DNA from: Reyranella soli
Lineage (GTDB): Bacteria > Pseudomonadota > Alphaproteobacteria > Reyranellales > Reyranellaceae
Length of the DNA: 48,421 nucleotides
Direction: 5' to 3'
NCBI RefSeq assembly: GCF_007992495.1
Contig: NZ_BKAJ01000111.1
Span: forward strand, 1-48,421
The notes below the pieces were generated by a model. That model made no database searches. It had not been told where the DNA came from and saw nothing but the letters and a program-made list of their open reading frames with translations. Positions 24,933 to 35,424 of the stretch are shown here, piece after piece; the first letter of the stretch is position 1, and every line of letters starts with the position of its first letter. Made by a program: the position numbers and the translations under genes.

Positions 24933-25904
24933 TCAAGCCGCGTTGCGGCCTTTCTGGCTCTCGAAGTAGGCGGCCTTGCGCGCCCGCATGACCTCGCCCA
25001 GCGGCCGATGGGCGGCGAGCCCGCTCCAGGGATCGAAGCGTGCGGCCTCGGCTTCAGCAGCCGCGGCATCGACACCCTGCCGCGGCAGGACGAGGCGCGC
25101 CGCGATGACGACGGGCGTCTCGGCGTCCGGCCAGGCCACGGACGAGTCCTCGATGGGCGTCGTCGCCTCGTCGACGAAGAACTGCAATTCGAGGTTATAG
25201 GTGAGGCCGCCGATGGGGAGCCGCTCGCGCATGTCGGCGACGATGTCCTTGGCGCGCGTGGCCGGCGGCGGATTACCGGCAGGCGCGAGGCGCACCCGCA
25301 CGGCGTAGGGGCCGCAGCAGAGCGGCGCCACCGTGTTGAAGCGCTCGGCGGCGAAGCCGTCGAACTTCTTGTTGAGCATGCCGAACAGATCGCGCACGCG
25401 GCTGAGCCCGCCACCCAGCCCGTACGCCTTGAACAGATGCAGGATGCCGGACAACGGCCCCGGGGTTGCGGCCTCGATGAAATCGATGAACTCGCGGCTG
25501 TTGGCGCCCGGCGCGCGATCCTGGTTGATCATCAGGAAGTCCTGATGGTCGGTCGTGCCGCCCAATGCCGACTCGCCCGACACGTTCAGCACCTTCAGGG
25601 CGAAGCCGCGGATGTCGGGCACCCGGTCGGCCTGGATGTCGGGCCCGCCGTTCGACAGGCGCACCAAGGCGCGATGTTGGCCGGGCCGGGCGAACAAGCC
25701 GTGCCGGGCATGGTCCGGCAACCCGTCGAGCACCTCCAGCGTGCCCGTGGCGGCCAGAAGCTGCTTGCGATGCAGGGCGCGGCCCTGGCCGTACTTCTTC
25801 GATCTCGCCTGCTGCAGGTCGCCGATGACCTTGGCGACTCGCACGAGGTGCGCTGCCTCATCGGGCGCAATCCGCTCCCGCCACTGCTTGCTGGGCTGTT
25901 TCAT
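24933..25904 (-). CDS. Catalase-like heme-fold protein
   Basis: A 323-residue protein of the catalase-like superfamily, shorter than true catalases (about 480 or more). Recognisable pieces are 'GRALHRKQLLAATGTLEVLD' with a candidate distal histidine H45, 'ALVRLSNGGPDIQADRVPDI' followed by 'RGFALKVLN' (compare the DPRGFAVKF of catalases), and 'AAHRPLGEVMRARKAAYFES' near the C-terminus. The proximal heme-tyrosine motif RxFxYxDxxxxR of catalases is not evident, so heme ligation and catalase activity are uncertain. Relatives are annotated as catalase family proteins and may be peroxidases or fatty-acid hydroperoxide enzymes. No signal peptide. A GGGGGA box lies about 7 bases before the ATG. Confidence 0.7.
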   Translation of the reverse strand: MKQPSKQWRERIAPDEAAHLVRVAKVIGDLQQARSKKYGQGRALHRKQLLAATGTLEVLDGLPDHARHGLFARPGQHRALVRLSNGGPDIQADRVPDIRGFALKVLNVSGESALGGTTDHQDFLMINQDRAPGANSREFIDFIEAATPGPLSGILHLFKAYGLGGGLSRVRDLFGMLNKKFDGFAAERFNTVAPLCCGPYAVRVRLAPAGNPPPATRAKDIVADMRERLPIGGLTYNLELQFFVDEATTPIEDSSVAWPDAETPVVIAARLVLPRQGVDAAAAEAEAARFDPWSGLAAHRPLGEVMRARKAAYFESQKGRNAA

Positions 25905-25960
25905 TGCCGATCCCCCGTCTGATCCGTTCTACGCCGTCGGACGGGGAGCGGACCAGTCGG

Positions 25961-26815
25961 CTAGCTCTTGGCGGCCAGGCTCTTGAACAGGGCATCGCTG
26001 CGATCGTCGGCCGGAAAGAAGCTCTCGATGCGCACTTCCTGCAGGGTGATGTCCTGCGGCGTGCCCAGCGTGGCGATAGTGGTGAACACCGATAGCGCCT
26101 TGCCGCCTACCAGATAGTCGACCGTCAGCACCGGCGGCGGCCGCTCCTCGAAGCGCAGCTTGCGAAACGAGGCCGGCACGTCGGGGTAGCCCATGATCTC
26201 CTCGATGAAGGCCAGCGCCTTGGGCTCGCCGCCGTCGGCCAGGATCTCGGCATAGGTCGTCGACACGAGATAGCGCGCCACTTCCTCCCAGTTGGCGATT
26301 TTGGGCCGCAGCGCCTTGGGATCGAGCAGCCAGTGCAGGACGTTGGGCGGCTTGCCCGGCGGCGGCGCGGGCGGCGGGCCCTCGAACAGGAACACCGTGA
26401 AGGCGGTCGCCGCTTCGTTGCCTTGGATGAAGTTCCACAGCCGGTCGATCACGATGGCGGGGTAGGGCTCCATCTGCTTCAGCATGTGGTCGATCGCCTT
26501 GCGCACCGGCAGGAGCTCGGGCGCGGCGAGGTTGCTCTCGCGATAGGCCGGCGCGAAGCCCGCCGCCAGCAGCATGGCGTTGCGCTGGCGCAACGGCACG
26601 TCGAGCGCGGTGGTGAGCTGTACCACCATCTCTCGGCTCGGCCGGGCGCGGCCGGATTCGAGAAAGCTGACATGGCGCTGCGAGACACCGGACTGAAGGG
26701 CGAGCGCGAGCTGGCTGGCGCCACGGCGCCGGCGCCAGGTGCGCAGCATGGGGCCGAACATGTCGGGCTGTGGGGGAAGGGCGGCCGAGGCCGTTGCAGG
26801 GGATGTGCGCATCAT
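25961..26815 (-). CDS. XRE-family regulator with MmyB-like ligand-binding domain
   Basis: DNA-binding regulator of 284 residues. An N-terminal XRE/Cro helix-turn-helix covers about residues 20-75 ('LRTWRRRRGASQLALALQSG', 'VSQRHVSFLESGRARPSREM'). The rest is the PAS-like ligand domain typical of MmyB/MLTR regulators ('PYPAIVIDRLWNFIQGNEAA', with a proline-rich stretch near 150). Relatives usually control a divergently transcribed neighbour. Here that neighbour is a small four-helix membrane protein across a 110-base gap with an ATTAC-N7-GTAAT palindrome. The first of two consecutive ATGs is used; neither has a clear ribosome binding site. Ligand unknown; a fatty acid-like molecule has been suggested for the family. 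Confidence 0.8.
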   Translation of the reverse strand: MMRTSPATASAALPPQPDMFGPMLRTWRRRRGASQLALALQSGVSQRHVSFLESGRARPSREMVVQLTTALDVPLRQRNAMLLAAGFAPAYRESNLAAPELLPVRKAIDHMLKQMEPYPAIVIDRLWNFIQGNEAATAFTVFLFEGPPPAPPPGKPPNVLHWLLDPKALRPKIANWEEVARYLVSTTYAEILADGGEPKALAFIEEIMGYPDVPASFRKLRFEERPPPVLTVDYLVGGKALSVFTTIATLGTPQDITLQEVRIESFFPADDRSDALFKSLAAKS

Positions 26816-26850
26816 GAGGCGGAAGATAGCACCCGGCCGACGGCCCGCCG

Positions 26851-26867
26851 ATTACCTGGGGCGTAAT
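26851..26867. promoter_or_regulatory. Probable operator for the XRE/MmyB regulator
   Basis: ATTAC-CTGGGGC-GTAAT is an inverted repeat of 5+5 bases with a 7-base spacer, in the 110-base gap between the regulator and the divergent membrane protein gene. ATTACCT-type palindromes are common beside regulators of this class. It lies 36 bases from the regulator start and 59 from the membrane gene start, so it could control both. Confidence 0.55.
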
Positions 26868-26925
26868 TGCTGGAAGGGCAGTCCAATGCGACGTCTGGCG
26901 CGTCGTTTCAGCCAAGGAGGACGTC

Positions 26926-27348
26926 ATGAACGCTTCAACCGACCGCCTGCTGCGCCGCACGCTGTGGGGCAACGCTGCCTTTTCCGTCGTCTCGGGTGCC
27001 GTGCTGGCAGCCTTCGCCGGGCCGTTCGCCAGCATCGCGGCGCATGAACCGGTCTCGGTGCTGGGCCTCGACCTCGCGATCGTCTTCGAGCTTTTGGGCG
27101 TGGGCGTGATCGCCTTCGGCGCGCTGTGCGCCTGGGTGGCTTCACGTGAAACGCTGCCGCTGGCCTGGGCCCGAGTCATCTTTGCGGCCGACCTCGCCTG
27201 GGTGGTTGCGAGCGTCCTGGTGCTGGCAGTGCCAGCGACCTGGAGCATGGCCGGCTTCGTCGGCATCGGCGTCGTGGCGCTGATCGTGGCCGATTTCGCG
27301 ATCATGGAGTATCTCGGCCTGCGCCGGCTGGGTGCTGCTGTAAACTAG
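26926..27348 (+). CDS. Small four-helix membrane protein
   Basis: Inner-membrane protein of 140 residues with four hydrophobic helices (about 15-36, 45-68, 80-100 and 105-128) and almost no loops. The N-terminus 'MNASTDRLLRRTLWGNAAFS' is basic, fitting an inside orientation. A strong AAGGAGG lies five bases before the ATG, so it is probably well translated. It is divergent from the XRE/MmyB regulator with a palindromic operator between, and is the likely target of that regulator. No catalytic or transport motif is recognised; the family resembles uncharacterised membrane proteins often found beside such regulators. Confidence 0.75.
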   Translation: MNASTDRLLRRTLWGNAAFSVVSGAVLAAFAGPFASIAAHEPVSVLGLDLAIVFELLGVGVIAFGALCAWVASRETLPLAWARVIFAADLAWVVASVLVLAVPATWSMAGFVGIGVVALIVADFAIMEYLGLRRLGAAVN

Positions 27349-27371
27349 GCACGGCACTCCCTCTCATCTCA

Positions 27372-27398
27372 TTCCTCCCCCGTCATACGGGGGAGGAA
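27372..27398 (+). terminator. Strong perfect hairpin between membrane protein and thioesterase
   Basis: TTCCTCCCCCGT (27372-27383) and ACGGGGGAGGAA (27387-27398) form a perfect 12-base stem with a CAT loop. It lies 24 bases past the membrane protein stop and is followed by GACTCTTTC. It probably ends that transcript. The C-rich/G-rich arms resemble intergenic repeats of alphaproteobacteria and the hairpin at position 1. Confidence 0.55.
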
Positions 27399-27437
27399 GA
27401 CTCTTTCAAAACGAACGAACGTCAAAGGACACCTCCC

Positions 27438-27833
27438 ATGGACAAGCTTCAGTTCCTGAACGACCACCCGCTGCCTTTCGCCAAGGTCCTGGGGCTGAAG
27501 TTCGTCGCCGCCAGCGACACGGCCGTGAAGGCCGAGATGGTGGTCAAGCCCGAGCTCTGCACGCGGCCCGACATACTGCACGGTGGCGCGGTGATGGCCT
27601 TTGCCGACACGCTGGGCGCGGCGGCCACCGTGCTCAACCTGCCGGAAGGCAAGGGCACGACGACGATCGAGAGCAAGACCAACTTCGTCGGACCGGCGCC
27701 CGTCGGAACGACGGTGACAGGCGAGACCACGCCGATCCATCGTGGCCGGCGGACCATGGTATGGCAGACCCGCATCACGACCGCCGAGGGCAAGCTGGTC
27801 GCCGTCGTGACGCAGACCCAGATGGTGCTTTAG
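27438..27833 (+). CDS. PaaI-family hotdog-fold thioesterase
   Basis: Acyl-CoA thioesterase-like protein of 131 residues with one hotdog domain. The signature 'PDILHGGAVMAFADTLGAAA' carries H48-G49-G50 and D57, matching the HGGxxxxxxD active site of the PaaI/YbgC-like group. It is followed by 'TTTIESKTNFVGPAPVGTTV' and a C-terminal strand 'KLVAVVTQTQMVL'. It should hydrolyse aromatic or medium-chain acyl-CoA as a tetramer in the cytosol. AAAGGA lies eight bases before the ATG. It converges with the membrane protein gene at 27835 with one base between stops. The acyl substrate is not determined. Confidence 0.88.
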   Translation: MDKLQFLNDHPLPFAKVLGLKFVAASDTAVKAEMVVKPELCTRPDILHGGAVMAFADTLGAAATVLNLPEGKGTTTIESKTNFVGPAPVGTTVTGETTPIHRGRRTMVWQTRITTAEGKLVAVVTQTQMVL

Positions 27834-27834
27834 C

Positions 27835-28320
27835 TCAGGCGAGCCGGCGCAGCTTGATTGTCAGCACCAATGCGCGGGCGAGCATCGCCACGGCGCAGAC
27901 CACGGCGCTCAGCGCCGCCCAGAAGCGGACTTTCTCGAGATCGGGACTTGCGTAGGCGCCGATGATCTCGAGGGCGGCACAGACCCCCACGCCGACCGCC
28001 ACGGCGAGGAATATCAGCTTGGCGTCGCGTGAGATCATCACGACCGGTTGGTAATGGTCGTGCTGGACGGCGATCATCAGGCCGCGCACGACACCGATGA
28101 CCAGACCAATCACAGCCGCCGCGGCGAAAGCCAGGCGCGGCTGTCCGGCGCCGATCTGGATCAGGAACAGACCGCTCGCCACGAACAGGGCGGCCACGCC
28201 CGGCGCGAACAGGCGCCATTCCGAGATGTAGAAGCGGCGCATCTCGCGCACGACGAGATAGATGGTGGCCGCGGCGCCCAGAGCCAGCAGCAGGTGGACG
28301 AGGGACAGGTTGTGGACCAT
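27835..28320 (-). CDS. Five-helix inner-membrane protein
   Basis: Polytopic membrane protein of 161 residues with five hydrophobic segments (about 3-22, 38-56, 64-84, 99-121 and 134-153). 'GVVRGLMIAVQHDHYQPVVM' between helices 3 and 4 is a polar cytosolic loop, reminiscent of CcdC/DUF1453 proteins, though this is weak. The C-terminus is basic (KLRRLA). The start ATG ends the line of a gap of 27 bases from the secreted protein gene upstream, so the two are probably co-transcribed with gyrB. Function unknown. Confidence 0.65.
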   Translation of the reverse strand: MVHNLSLVHLLLALGAAATIYLVVREMRRFYISEWRLFAPGVAALFVASGLFLIQIGAGQPRLAFAAAAVIGLVIGVVRGLMIAVQHDHYQPVVMISRDAKLIFLAVAVGVGVCAALEIIGAYASPDLEKVRFWAALSAVVCAVAMLARALVLTIKLRRLA

Positions 28321-28347
28321 CCCGCGGCCTGACCTGCTTAGAAACTT

Positions 28348-28924
28348 TTAGTGGAACAGCGCCGGCACGAAGGCCTGCAGGGCGGCGTCTGCGTCGCTCG
28401 CGGTCTGCTGGCGGGCCTGCGACCAGTCGATGCGGATGCTGATGAAGTTATCGCGGAAGCCGGTCATCATCATCTTGGTGTAGAGCCGCGCATTCGCCTG
28501 GTTCACGGCGCTGTAGGTGATGCAGCGGAAGGAGATGCCGCCATAGGTGCAGGTTGACGGCACCGACGGCCGCTCGAAGTCCTTGTAGCCGCCGAACTTG
28601 ACTTGCTGCTCCGAGGAGCTGATCTCGCCCATGAACTCGTCGACGACCAGCGGATTGCCGCTTCCAGGAGGCACACGACGGCCGCCGTCATAGATATGGA
28701 CCGCGATCATCATCTTCTTTGGCGTCGAATAGAAGTAGGTGACGCCCTGGTCGGGCCGGTTGGTGGGCGGCCCGGCGTAGTTCACCACACGCTCGAACTG
28801 CGCGCCGCCCAGGGTCGCCGGGAAGGCGAGCTTGGTGCCGGCGTGGGTGCCGGGCGTCGTCGACTGGGTCTGGGCGGCTGCCACGCCGACCCAGGCCATC
28901 GCGGCGAGAAGGACGATCAGAAGC

Positions 28925-28932
<8 letters not shown>
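28348..28932 (-). CDS. Secreted protein of unknown function, overlapping gyrB
   Basis: Exported protein of 194 residues from the chosen start. 'MSRLLIVLLAAMAWVGVAAA' is a clear signal peptide with cleavage before QTQ. The mature part is beta-rich: 'KLAFPATLGGAQFERVVNYA', 'VTYFYSTPKKMMIAVHIYDG', and two cysteines in 'CTYGGISFRC' that could form a disulfide. The ATG at 28932 (GATGTCTAGG) overlaps the last eight bases of gyrB, so translation is likely coupled to gyrB. A longer start at 28956 would lie deeper inside gyrB and spoil the signal peptide. No family recognised. Confidence 0.7.
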
Positions 28933-31372
<2,440 letters not shown>

Positions 31373-31395
31373 GAGTCTTGCTTTCGAAAGAGGGG

Positions 31396-32601
31396 TCAGG
31401 CCGCCGCGATCGAGCCGTCGGCGATGCGCAGGACCTGCGCGCGACCGGCGAGCGGGGCGAAGAGTTCGGCATCGGTGCCCGTCATCCAGCACTGCACGCT
31501 GAGTGCCACCACCTCCTCGAACAGCGCCGCCCGCCGCTCGGCGTCGAGATGGGCCGCGATCTCATCGAGCAGCAGCAGCGGCGCGCATCCGCGTGACAAC
31601 GCCACCAGCCGGGCGTGGGCCAGCGCGATCGACACCAGGACCGCCTTCTGCTGGCCCGTCGAGCCCTCGGCTGCCGGCAAGTCGAGATCGAGATGGCGCA
31701 CCGCGAGGTCGCTGCGATGCGGCCCACAGGATGTGGTGCCTGCGTCGCCATCTCGCAAGCGACTGGCGGCGAGCTCGGAGCGCAAACGGTCCTCGGCGTC
31801 GAGCGCCGCCATGGTGGCGACCCAGCCGTCGACTTCGCCCGCCATGGCCAGCGCCGCCCGCGGGAATGGGCCAATGCCCAGCCGCGCGGCTGCGTCGAGG
31901 CGATGGACGGTGTCGGCGCGTGCCGCAGCCAGCGCGACGCCATGGCGAGCCATGGTGTCCTCGAGCGCGGTGAACCAGTGCGGATCGCGGCTGCCCTCGC
32001 CCAGCAGGCGGGCGCGCTGGCGCAGCGCATTCTCGTAGGCGGCCACGTCGCCGGCGTGCTGGGGATGCAGCGCCGTCACCAGCCGGTCGAGGAAGCGCCG
32101 GCGTTCGCCCGGCCCGTCGAGGAACAGCCGGTCGAGCTGCGGCGTCAGCCAGACAGCCGCGACATGCAGGCCAAGCGCGGTCTGGCTCTGGGCCGGCCGG
32201 CCGTCGATGCGCACGGCCCGTCGCGGCAGGCTGCTCTCGTTCTTGGCCGGTTCCAGGCCGGTGCCGATGGCGAGCCGGCCCTCTGGCGTATCCAGGGTTG
32301 CGGCGACCGCCCAAGTCGTCGCATCCGGCTCACCGGCGCGGCTGCGGCGGGCGACCTCGTCGAGGCGGGCGCGGCGCAGGCCGCGGCCGGGCGCCAGGAA
32401 GGAGAGCGCCTCCAGCAGATTGGTCTTGCCCGCGCCATTGGCGCCGACCAGCACGATGGGCTCGGGGCCGCAATCGAGGCGGAGCTGGCGGTAGTTGCGG
32501 AAATCGGTCAGCCGAAGCTGGCGCACGGCCAGTACGGCCGGCGCTGCGCCGGTTGCGGCGTCGGGGGAATAGGCGAGAGCGCTGATCGGCGGCGCCGTCA
32601 T
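31396..32601 (-). CDS. recF: DNA replication and repair protein RecF
   Basis: ATPase of the SMC/ABC-like group that helps load RecA at single-strand gaps, 401 residues (E. coli 357). 'LRLTDFRNYRQLRLDC' starts the fold; Walker A is GANGAGKTN (53-61), the ABC-like signature is 'STGQQKAVLVSIALAHARL', and Walker B is 'LLLLDEIAAHLDAERRAALF'. The first 25 residues are an extra, low-complexity N-terminal tail. The ATG overlaps the dnaN stop by four bases (ATGA), so translation is coupled to dnaN. Alphaproteobacterial RecF often shows such N-terminal variation. Confidence 0.96.
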   Translation of the reverse strand: MTAPPISALAYSPDAATGAAPAVLAVRQLRLTDFRNYRQLRLDCGPEPIVLVGANGAGKTNLLEALSFLAPGRGLRRARLDEVARRSRAGEPDATTWAVAATLDTPEGRLAIGTGLEPAKNESSLPRRAVRIDGRPAQSQTALGLHVAAVWLTPQLDRLFLDGPGERRRFLDRLVTALHPQHAGDVAAYENALRQRARLLGEGSRDPHWFTALEDTMARHGVALAAARADTVHRLDAAARLGIGPFPRAALAMAGEVDGWVATMAALDAEDRLRSELAASRLRDGDAGTTSCGPHRSDLAVRHLDLDLPAAEGSTGQQKAVLVSIALAHARLVALSRGCAPLLLLDEIAAHLDAERRAALFEEVVALSVQCWMTGTDAELFAPLAGRAQVLRIADGSIAAA

Positions 32602-33716
32602 ACCCGCATCGGCATGAGCACGTAGAGGGCGCTTTCGTCAGCGCCGTCACGTACCAGCGTGGGGGAGCCTGCGTCGGCCATCAGGAAACGCGCCTCCGAG
32701 CCCGCGATCTGCTCGGTAATGTCGAGCAGGTAGCGCGAGTTGAAGCCGATCTCGAGGGCGGCGGCCTTGTATTCGACCTCGATCTCCTCGGTGGCGCTGC
32801 CGGCATCGGGGCTGGTGGCCGAGAGCGTGACCACGCCCTTGGCGACTGCGAGCTTGATGGCGCGCGACTTCTCGGTCGAGATGGTCGAGACGCGGTCGAC
32901 GGCGTGGGCGAACTCCTTGCAGGGGACGTTCAGGACCTTGTCGTTGCCGGTCGGGATGACCCGTTCGTAGTCCGGGAAGGTGCCGTCGATCAGCTTGCTG
33001 ACCAGGGTGACCCCGCCTGAGGCAAAACGAATCCGCGTGTCGGAAAGCTCGACATCGACCGAGCCGTCGCTCTCGTCCAGGAGCTTGCGGACCTCGCCTA
33101 CCGTCTTGCGCGGCACGATCACACCCGGGATGTCCGCGGCGCCCTTGGGCAGGGGGACCTCGACCCGGGCCAGGCGGTGGCCGTCGGTTGCCACGCCGCG
33201 CAGCACGGCGGTGCCGCCGGCAGTGGCGGCATGGAAATAGATGCCGTTCAGGTAATACCGCGTCTCCTCGTTGGAGATGGCGAAGCGGGTACGGTCGATG
33301 ATGCCCTTGAGGTCGGTCGCCGGCAGTTGGAAGCGGTGCGGCAGGTCGCCCTCGGCCATGGCCGGGAAGTCGGCCGGCGGCAGGCACTGCAGGGTGAAGC
33401 GGGAGCGGCCGGCCCGGATCGTCAGGCTGTTACCGTCGGAGGCGGTCTCGAGCTCGACCTGGGCGCCGTCCGGCAGCTTGCGCACGATTTCATAGAGGGT
33501 GTGGGCGGGTGCCGTCGTCGAGCCAGTCTTGGACGCGGTCGCGTCGACCTGCTCGGTGATGGCGAGGTCCATGTCGGTGGCGGCGAGGCTCAAACGCCCC
33601 TTCTGCGCCGTGATCAGGACGTTGGACAGGATGGGGATCGTGTTGCGCCGCTCGACCACACTCTGGACATGGGCCAGCGCCTTCAGGAGGGCTGCCCGTT
33701 CGATCGTCAGTTTCAT
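32598..33716 (-). CDS. dnaN: DNA polymerase III beta clamp
   Basis: Sliding clamp of the replicative polymerase, 372 residues, normal length. 'MKLTIERAALLKALAHVQSV' followed by 'VERRNTIPILSNVLI' is the classical N-terminus, so the ATG at 33716 is the start; the TTG nine codons upstream is not needed. The three clamp domains follow, with 'MADAGSPTLVRDG..ALYVLMPMRV' at the C-terminus (the family's LMPMR tail). It is separated from dnaA by a terminator and a candidate promoter, so it is likely transcribed on its own with recF and gyrB. Confidence 0.98.
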   Translation of the reverse strand: MKLTIERAALLKALAHVQSVVERRNTIPILSNVLITAQKGRLSLAATDMDLAITEQVDATASKTGSTTAPAHTLYEIVRKLPDGAQVELETASDGNSLTIRAGRSRFTLQCLPPADFPAMAEGDLPHRFQLPATDLKGIIDRTRFAISNEETRYYLNGIYFHAATAGGTAVLRGVATDGHRLARVEVPLPKGAADIPGVIVPRKTVGEVRKLLDESDGSVDVELSDTRIRFASGGVTLVSKLIDGTFPDYERVIPTGNDKVLNVPCKEFAHAVDRVSTISTEKSRAIKLAVAKGVVTLSATSPDAGSATEEIEVEYKAAALEIGFNSRYLLDITEQIAGSEARFLMADAGSPTLVRDGADESALYVLMPMRV

Positions 33717-33803
33717 GGTTTGGTCGCTATAACGAGGGGCCAAAAAAGCGGTTTAGACACCCCGTTTCGCGGGCCTGAAAAGGCCATTGCGGAACGGTTG
33801 CAG

Positions 33804-33831
33804 ACTATAGCACGGCGGGCCTTGGCGGGAA
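33804..33831 (-). promoter_or_regulatory. Candidate dnaN-recF-gyrB promoter (extended -10)
   Basis: On the minus strand TGC-TATAGT (33812-33804) is an extended -10 element. A weak -35 candidate TTCCCG lies at 33831-33826 with a 16-base spacer. Transcription would begin near 33797, leaving about 80 bases of leader before dnaN. It lies between the dnaA terminator and dnaN, where an independent promoter is expected. Confidence 0.4.
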
Positions 33832-33879
33832 GCGAATTCGCCCGAAATTAGAGGCTCTTAAGCCCTTGGGGCCAAAGCA

Positions 33880-33905
33880 AAACGGGGCCCTTTCGGACCC
33901 CGTTT
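33880..33905 (-). terminator. Intrinsic terminator of dnaA
   Basis: On the minus strand AAACGGGG and CCCCGTTT form an 8-base stem, extended by two G-C pairs past a bulge, followed by TTTTGCTTT. It lies 23 bases past the dnaA stop. Stem plus T-run fit a Rho-independent terminator, so dnaA and dnaN are probably separate transcripts. Confidence 0.75.
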
Positions 33906-33927
33906 CACGCCTCTCCCCGGGAGTTGC

Positions 33928-35424
33928 CTAGCCCTGCAACTGGCGCTTGAGCAACTCGACATCTTCTGCAATCGAAAGATCGGAGATCTTGAGCTCCTCG
34001 ATCTTGCGAACGGCGTGCATGACCGTGGTGTGGTCGCGGTTGCCGAAGCGCTTGCCGATCTGCGGCAGGCTCAACGTCGTGAGCTGCTTGGCGAGATACA
34101 TGGCGACCTGCCGGGGCCGCGCGACCGAGCGTGCGCGACGCGGCGAACTCATCTCGGCGAGCTTGATGTTGTAGTGCGCGGCGACACGCTGCTGGATCTC
34201 GTCGACCGTCACCTTGCGATCGGCTTGGCGCAGCAGGTCGTGCAGGACGTCCTGCGCCATCTCGACAGTGATCTCGCGGCCGATCAGCTGGCCGTGCGCG
34301 ACGACACGGTTCAACGCGCCTTCGAGCTCGCGGATGTTGGTGCTGATCTTGTGCGCCAGGAACTCCAGCACCGCGACCGGCACCGGCACGCGCGCGTTCT
34401 CGGCCTTGGTCTGCAGGATGCTGAGACGCAGCTCGTAGGTCGAGGAGTGGATGTCCGCCACCAGGCCGCTGCCCAGCCGCGAGCGCATGCGCTCCTCGAT
34501 GTCCTGCAATTCACTCGGTGGCTTCTCCGAGGAAAGGACGATCTGCTTGTTCTGCTCAACCAGAGAATTAAAGGTGAAGAAGAACTCGTCCTGGCTCGCT
34601 TCCTTGCCGCAAATGAACTGGACGTCGTCGACCATCAGCACGTCGACGTTGCGGAACAGTTCCTTGAACTGGCCGGTGTTCTTGGTGCGCAGCGCCTGGA
34701 TGAAGCGGTTCACGAAGCTCTCGGCCGTGAGGTAGAGCACGCGGGTCTTGGGATCGCGCTCGCGGATGGCGTGCCAGATGGCATGCATCAGATGGGTCTT
34801 GCCGAGGCCGACGCCGCCGAAAATATAGAGCGGGTTGCGCTCGGGCAGCGGCCGGTCCTGCTCGGCGATGTTGCGCGCGGCGGCATAGGCGAACTCGTTG
34901 GGCTTGCCGACCACGAAGTTGGCGAAGGTGTAGCGCGCCTCTGGACCCTGGAAGGCATCCTCACTGCCGCGACCGATCGCCGGTCCCAGACGGGGCAGTG
35001 CCGACGACTGGTAGTTCTGCGGCGAGGTCGGCACCGGCGGCATGGCGATGATGTCGTTGGCGCGACGCGGCGCGGGCGGCGGCACGAGGTTGACCTCGAC
35101 GCTCGCCACCGTGGTGTTGACCGCCTGCCAGTAGGCCAGCACGCGATCACCGTAGTGGCGGGCGACCCAGTCGCGCACGAAGCGAGTCGGAGCATAGAGG
35201 CGGAGCTTGCCGGTCTCCAGCTTGCCGAGCTCAACCTCGCCGAACCACGTCTTGAAGGCCTTGTCGCCGATTTCCTTGCGCAGCCGATCGCAGACGCGCA
35301 CCCAGTGCGCTTCGAGCTCCTTTCGGCCCGCAACTTCTTCCATATCGGCCCCCGCCACTGTCTTTTGTTCGTACGATGCTGCGTTCTTGTTGTTGCCCGT
35401 TACCGGACTTTGAATTCGGTTCAT
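33928..35424 (-). CDS. dnaA: Chromosomal replication initiator DnaA
   Basis: AAA+ initiator that binds DnaA boxes and opens the origin, 498 residues. Domain I appears at 'ELEAHWVRVCDRLRKEIGDK' (about 36-55), after a 35-residue polar N-terminal extension. Domain II is a proline-rich linker. Domain III has Walker A 'FGGVGLGKTHLMHAIW' and Walker B 'DVLMVDDVQFICGKEA'. Domain IV carries the DNA-binding signature 'LPQIGKRFGNRDHTTVMHAV'. The ATG at 35424 overlaps the rhodanese stop (TAATG) with GGAGA about 9 bases upstream. An internal ATG at 35343, preceded by GGGGG, would remove the extension and is an alternative. The C-terminus 'SIAEDVELLKRQLQG' is normal. Confidence 0.97.
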   Translation of the reverse strand: MNRIQSPVTGNNKNAASYEQKTVAGADMEEVAGRKELEAHWVRVCDRLRKEIGDKAFKTWFGEVELGKLETGKLRLYAPTRFVRDWVARHYGDRVLAYWQAVNTTVASVEVNLVPPPAPRRANDIIAMPPVPTSPQNYQSSALPRLGPAIGRGSEDAFQGPEARYTFANFVVGKPNEFAYAAARNIAEQDRPLPERNPLYIFGGVGLGKTHLMHAIWHAIRERDPKTRVLYLTAESFVNRFIQALRTKNTGQFKELFRNVDVLMVDDVQFICGKEASQDEFFFTFNSLVEQNKQIVLSSEKPPSELQDIEERMRSRLGSGLVADIHSSTYELRLSILQTKAENARVPVPVAVLEFLAHKISTNIRELEGALNRVVAHGQLIGREITVEMAQDVLHDLLRQADRKVTVDEIQQRVAAHYNIKLAEMSSPRRARSVARPRQVAMYLAKQLTTLSLPQIGKRFGNRDHTTVMHAVRKIEELKISDLSIAEDVELLKRQLQG

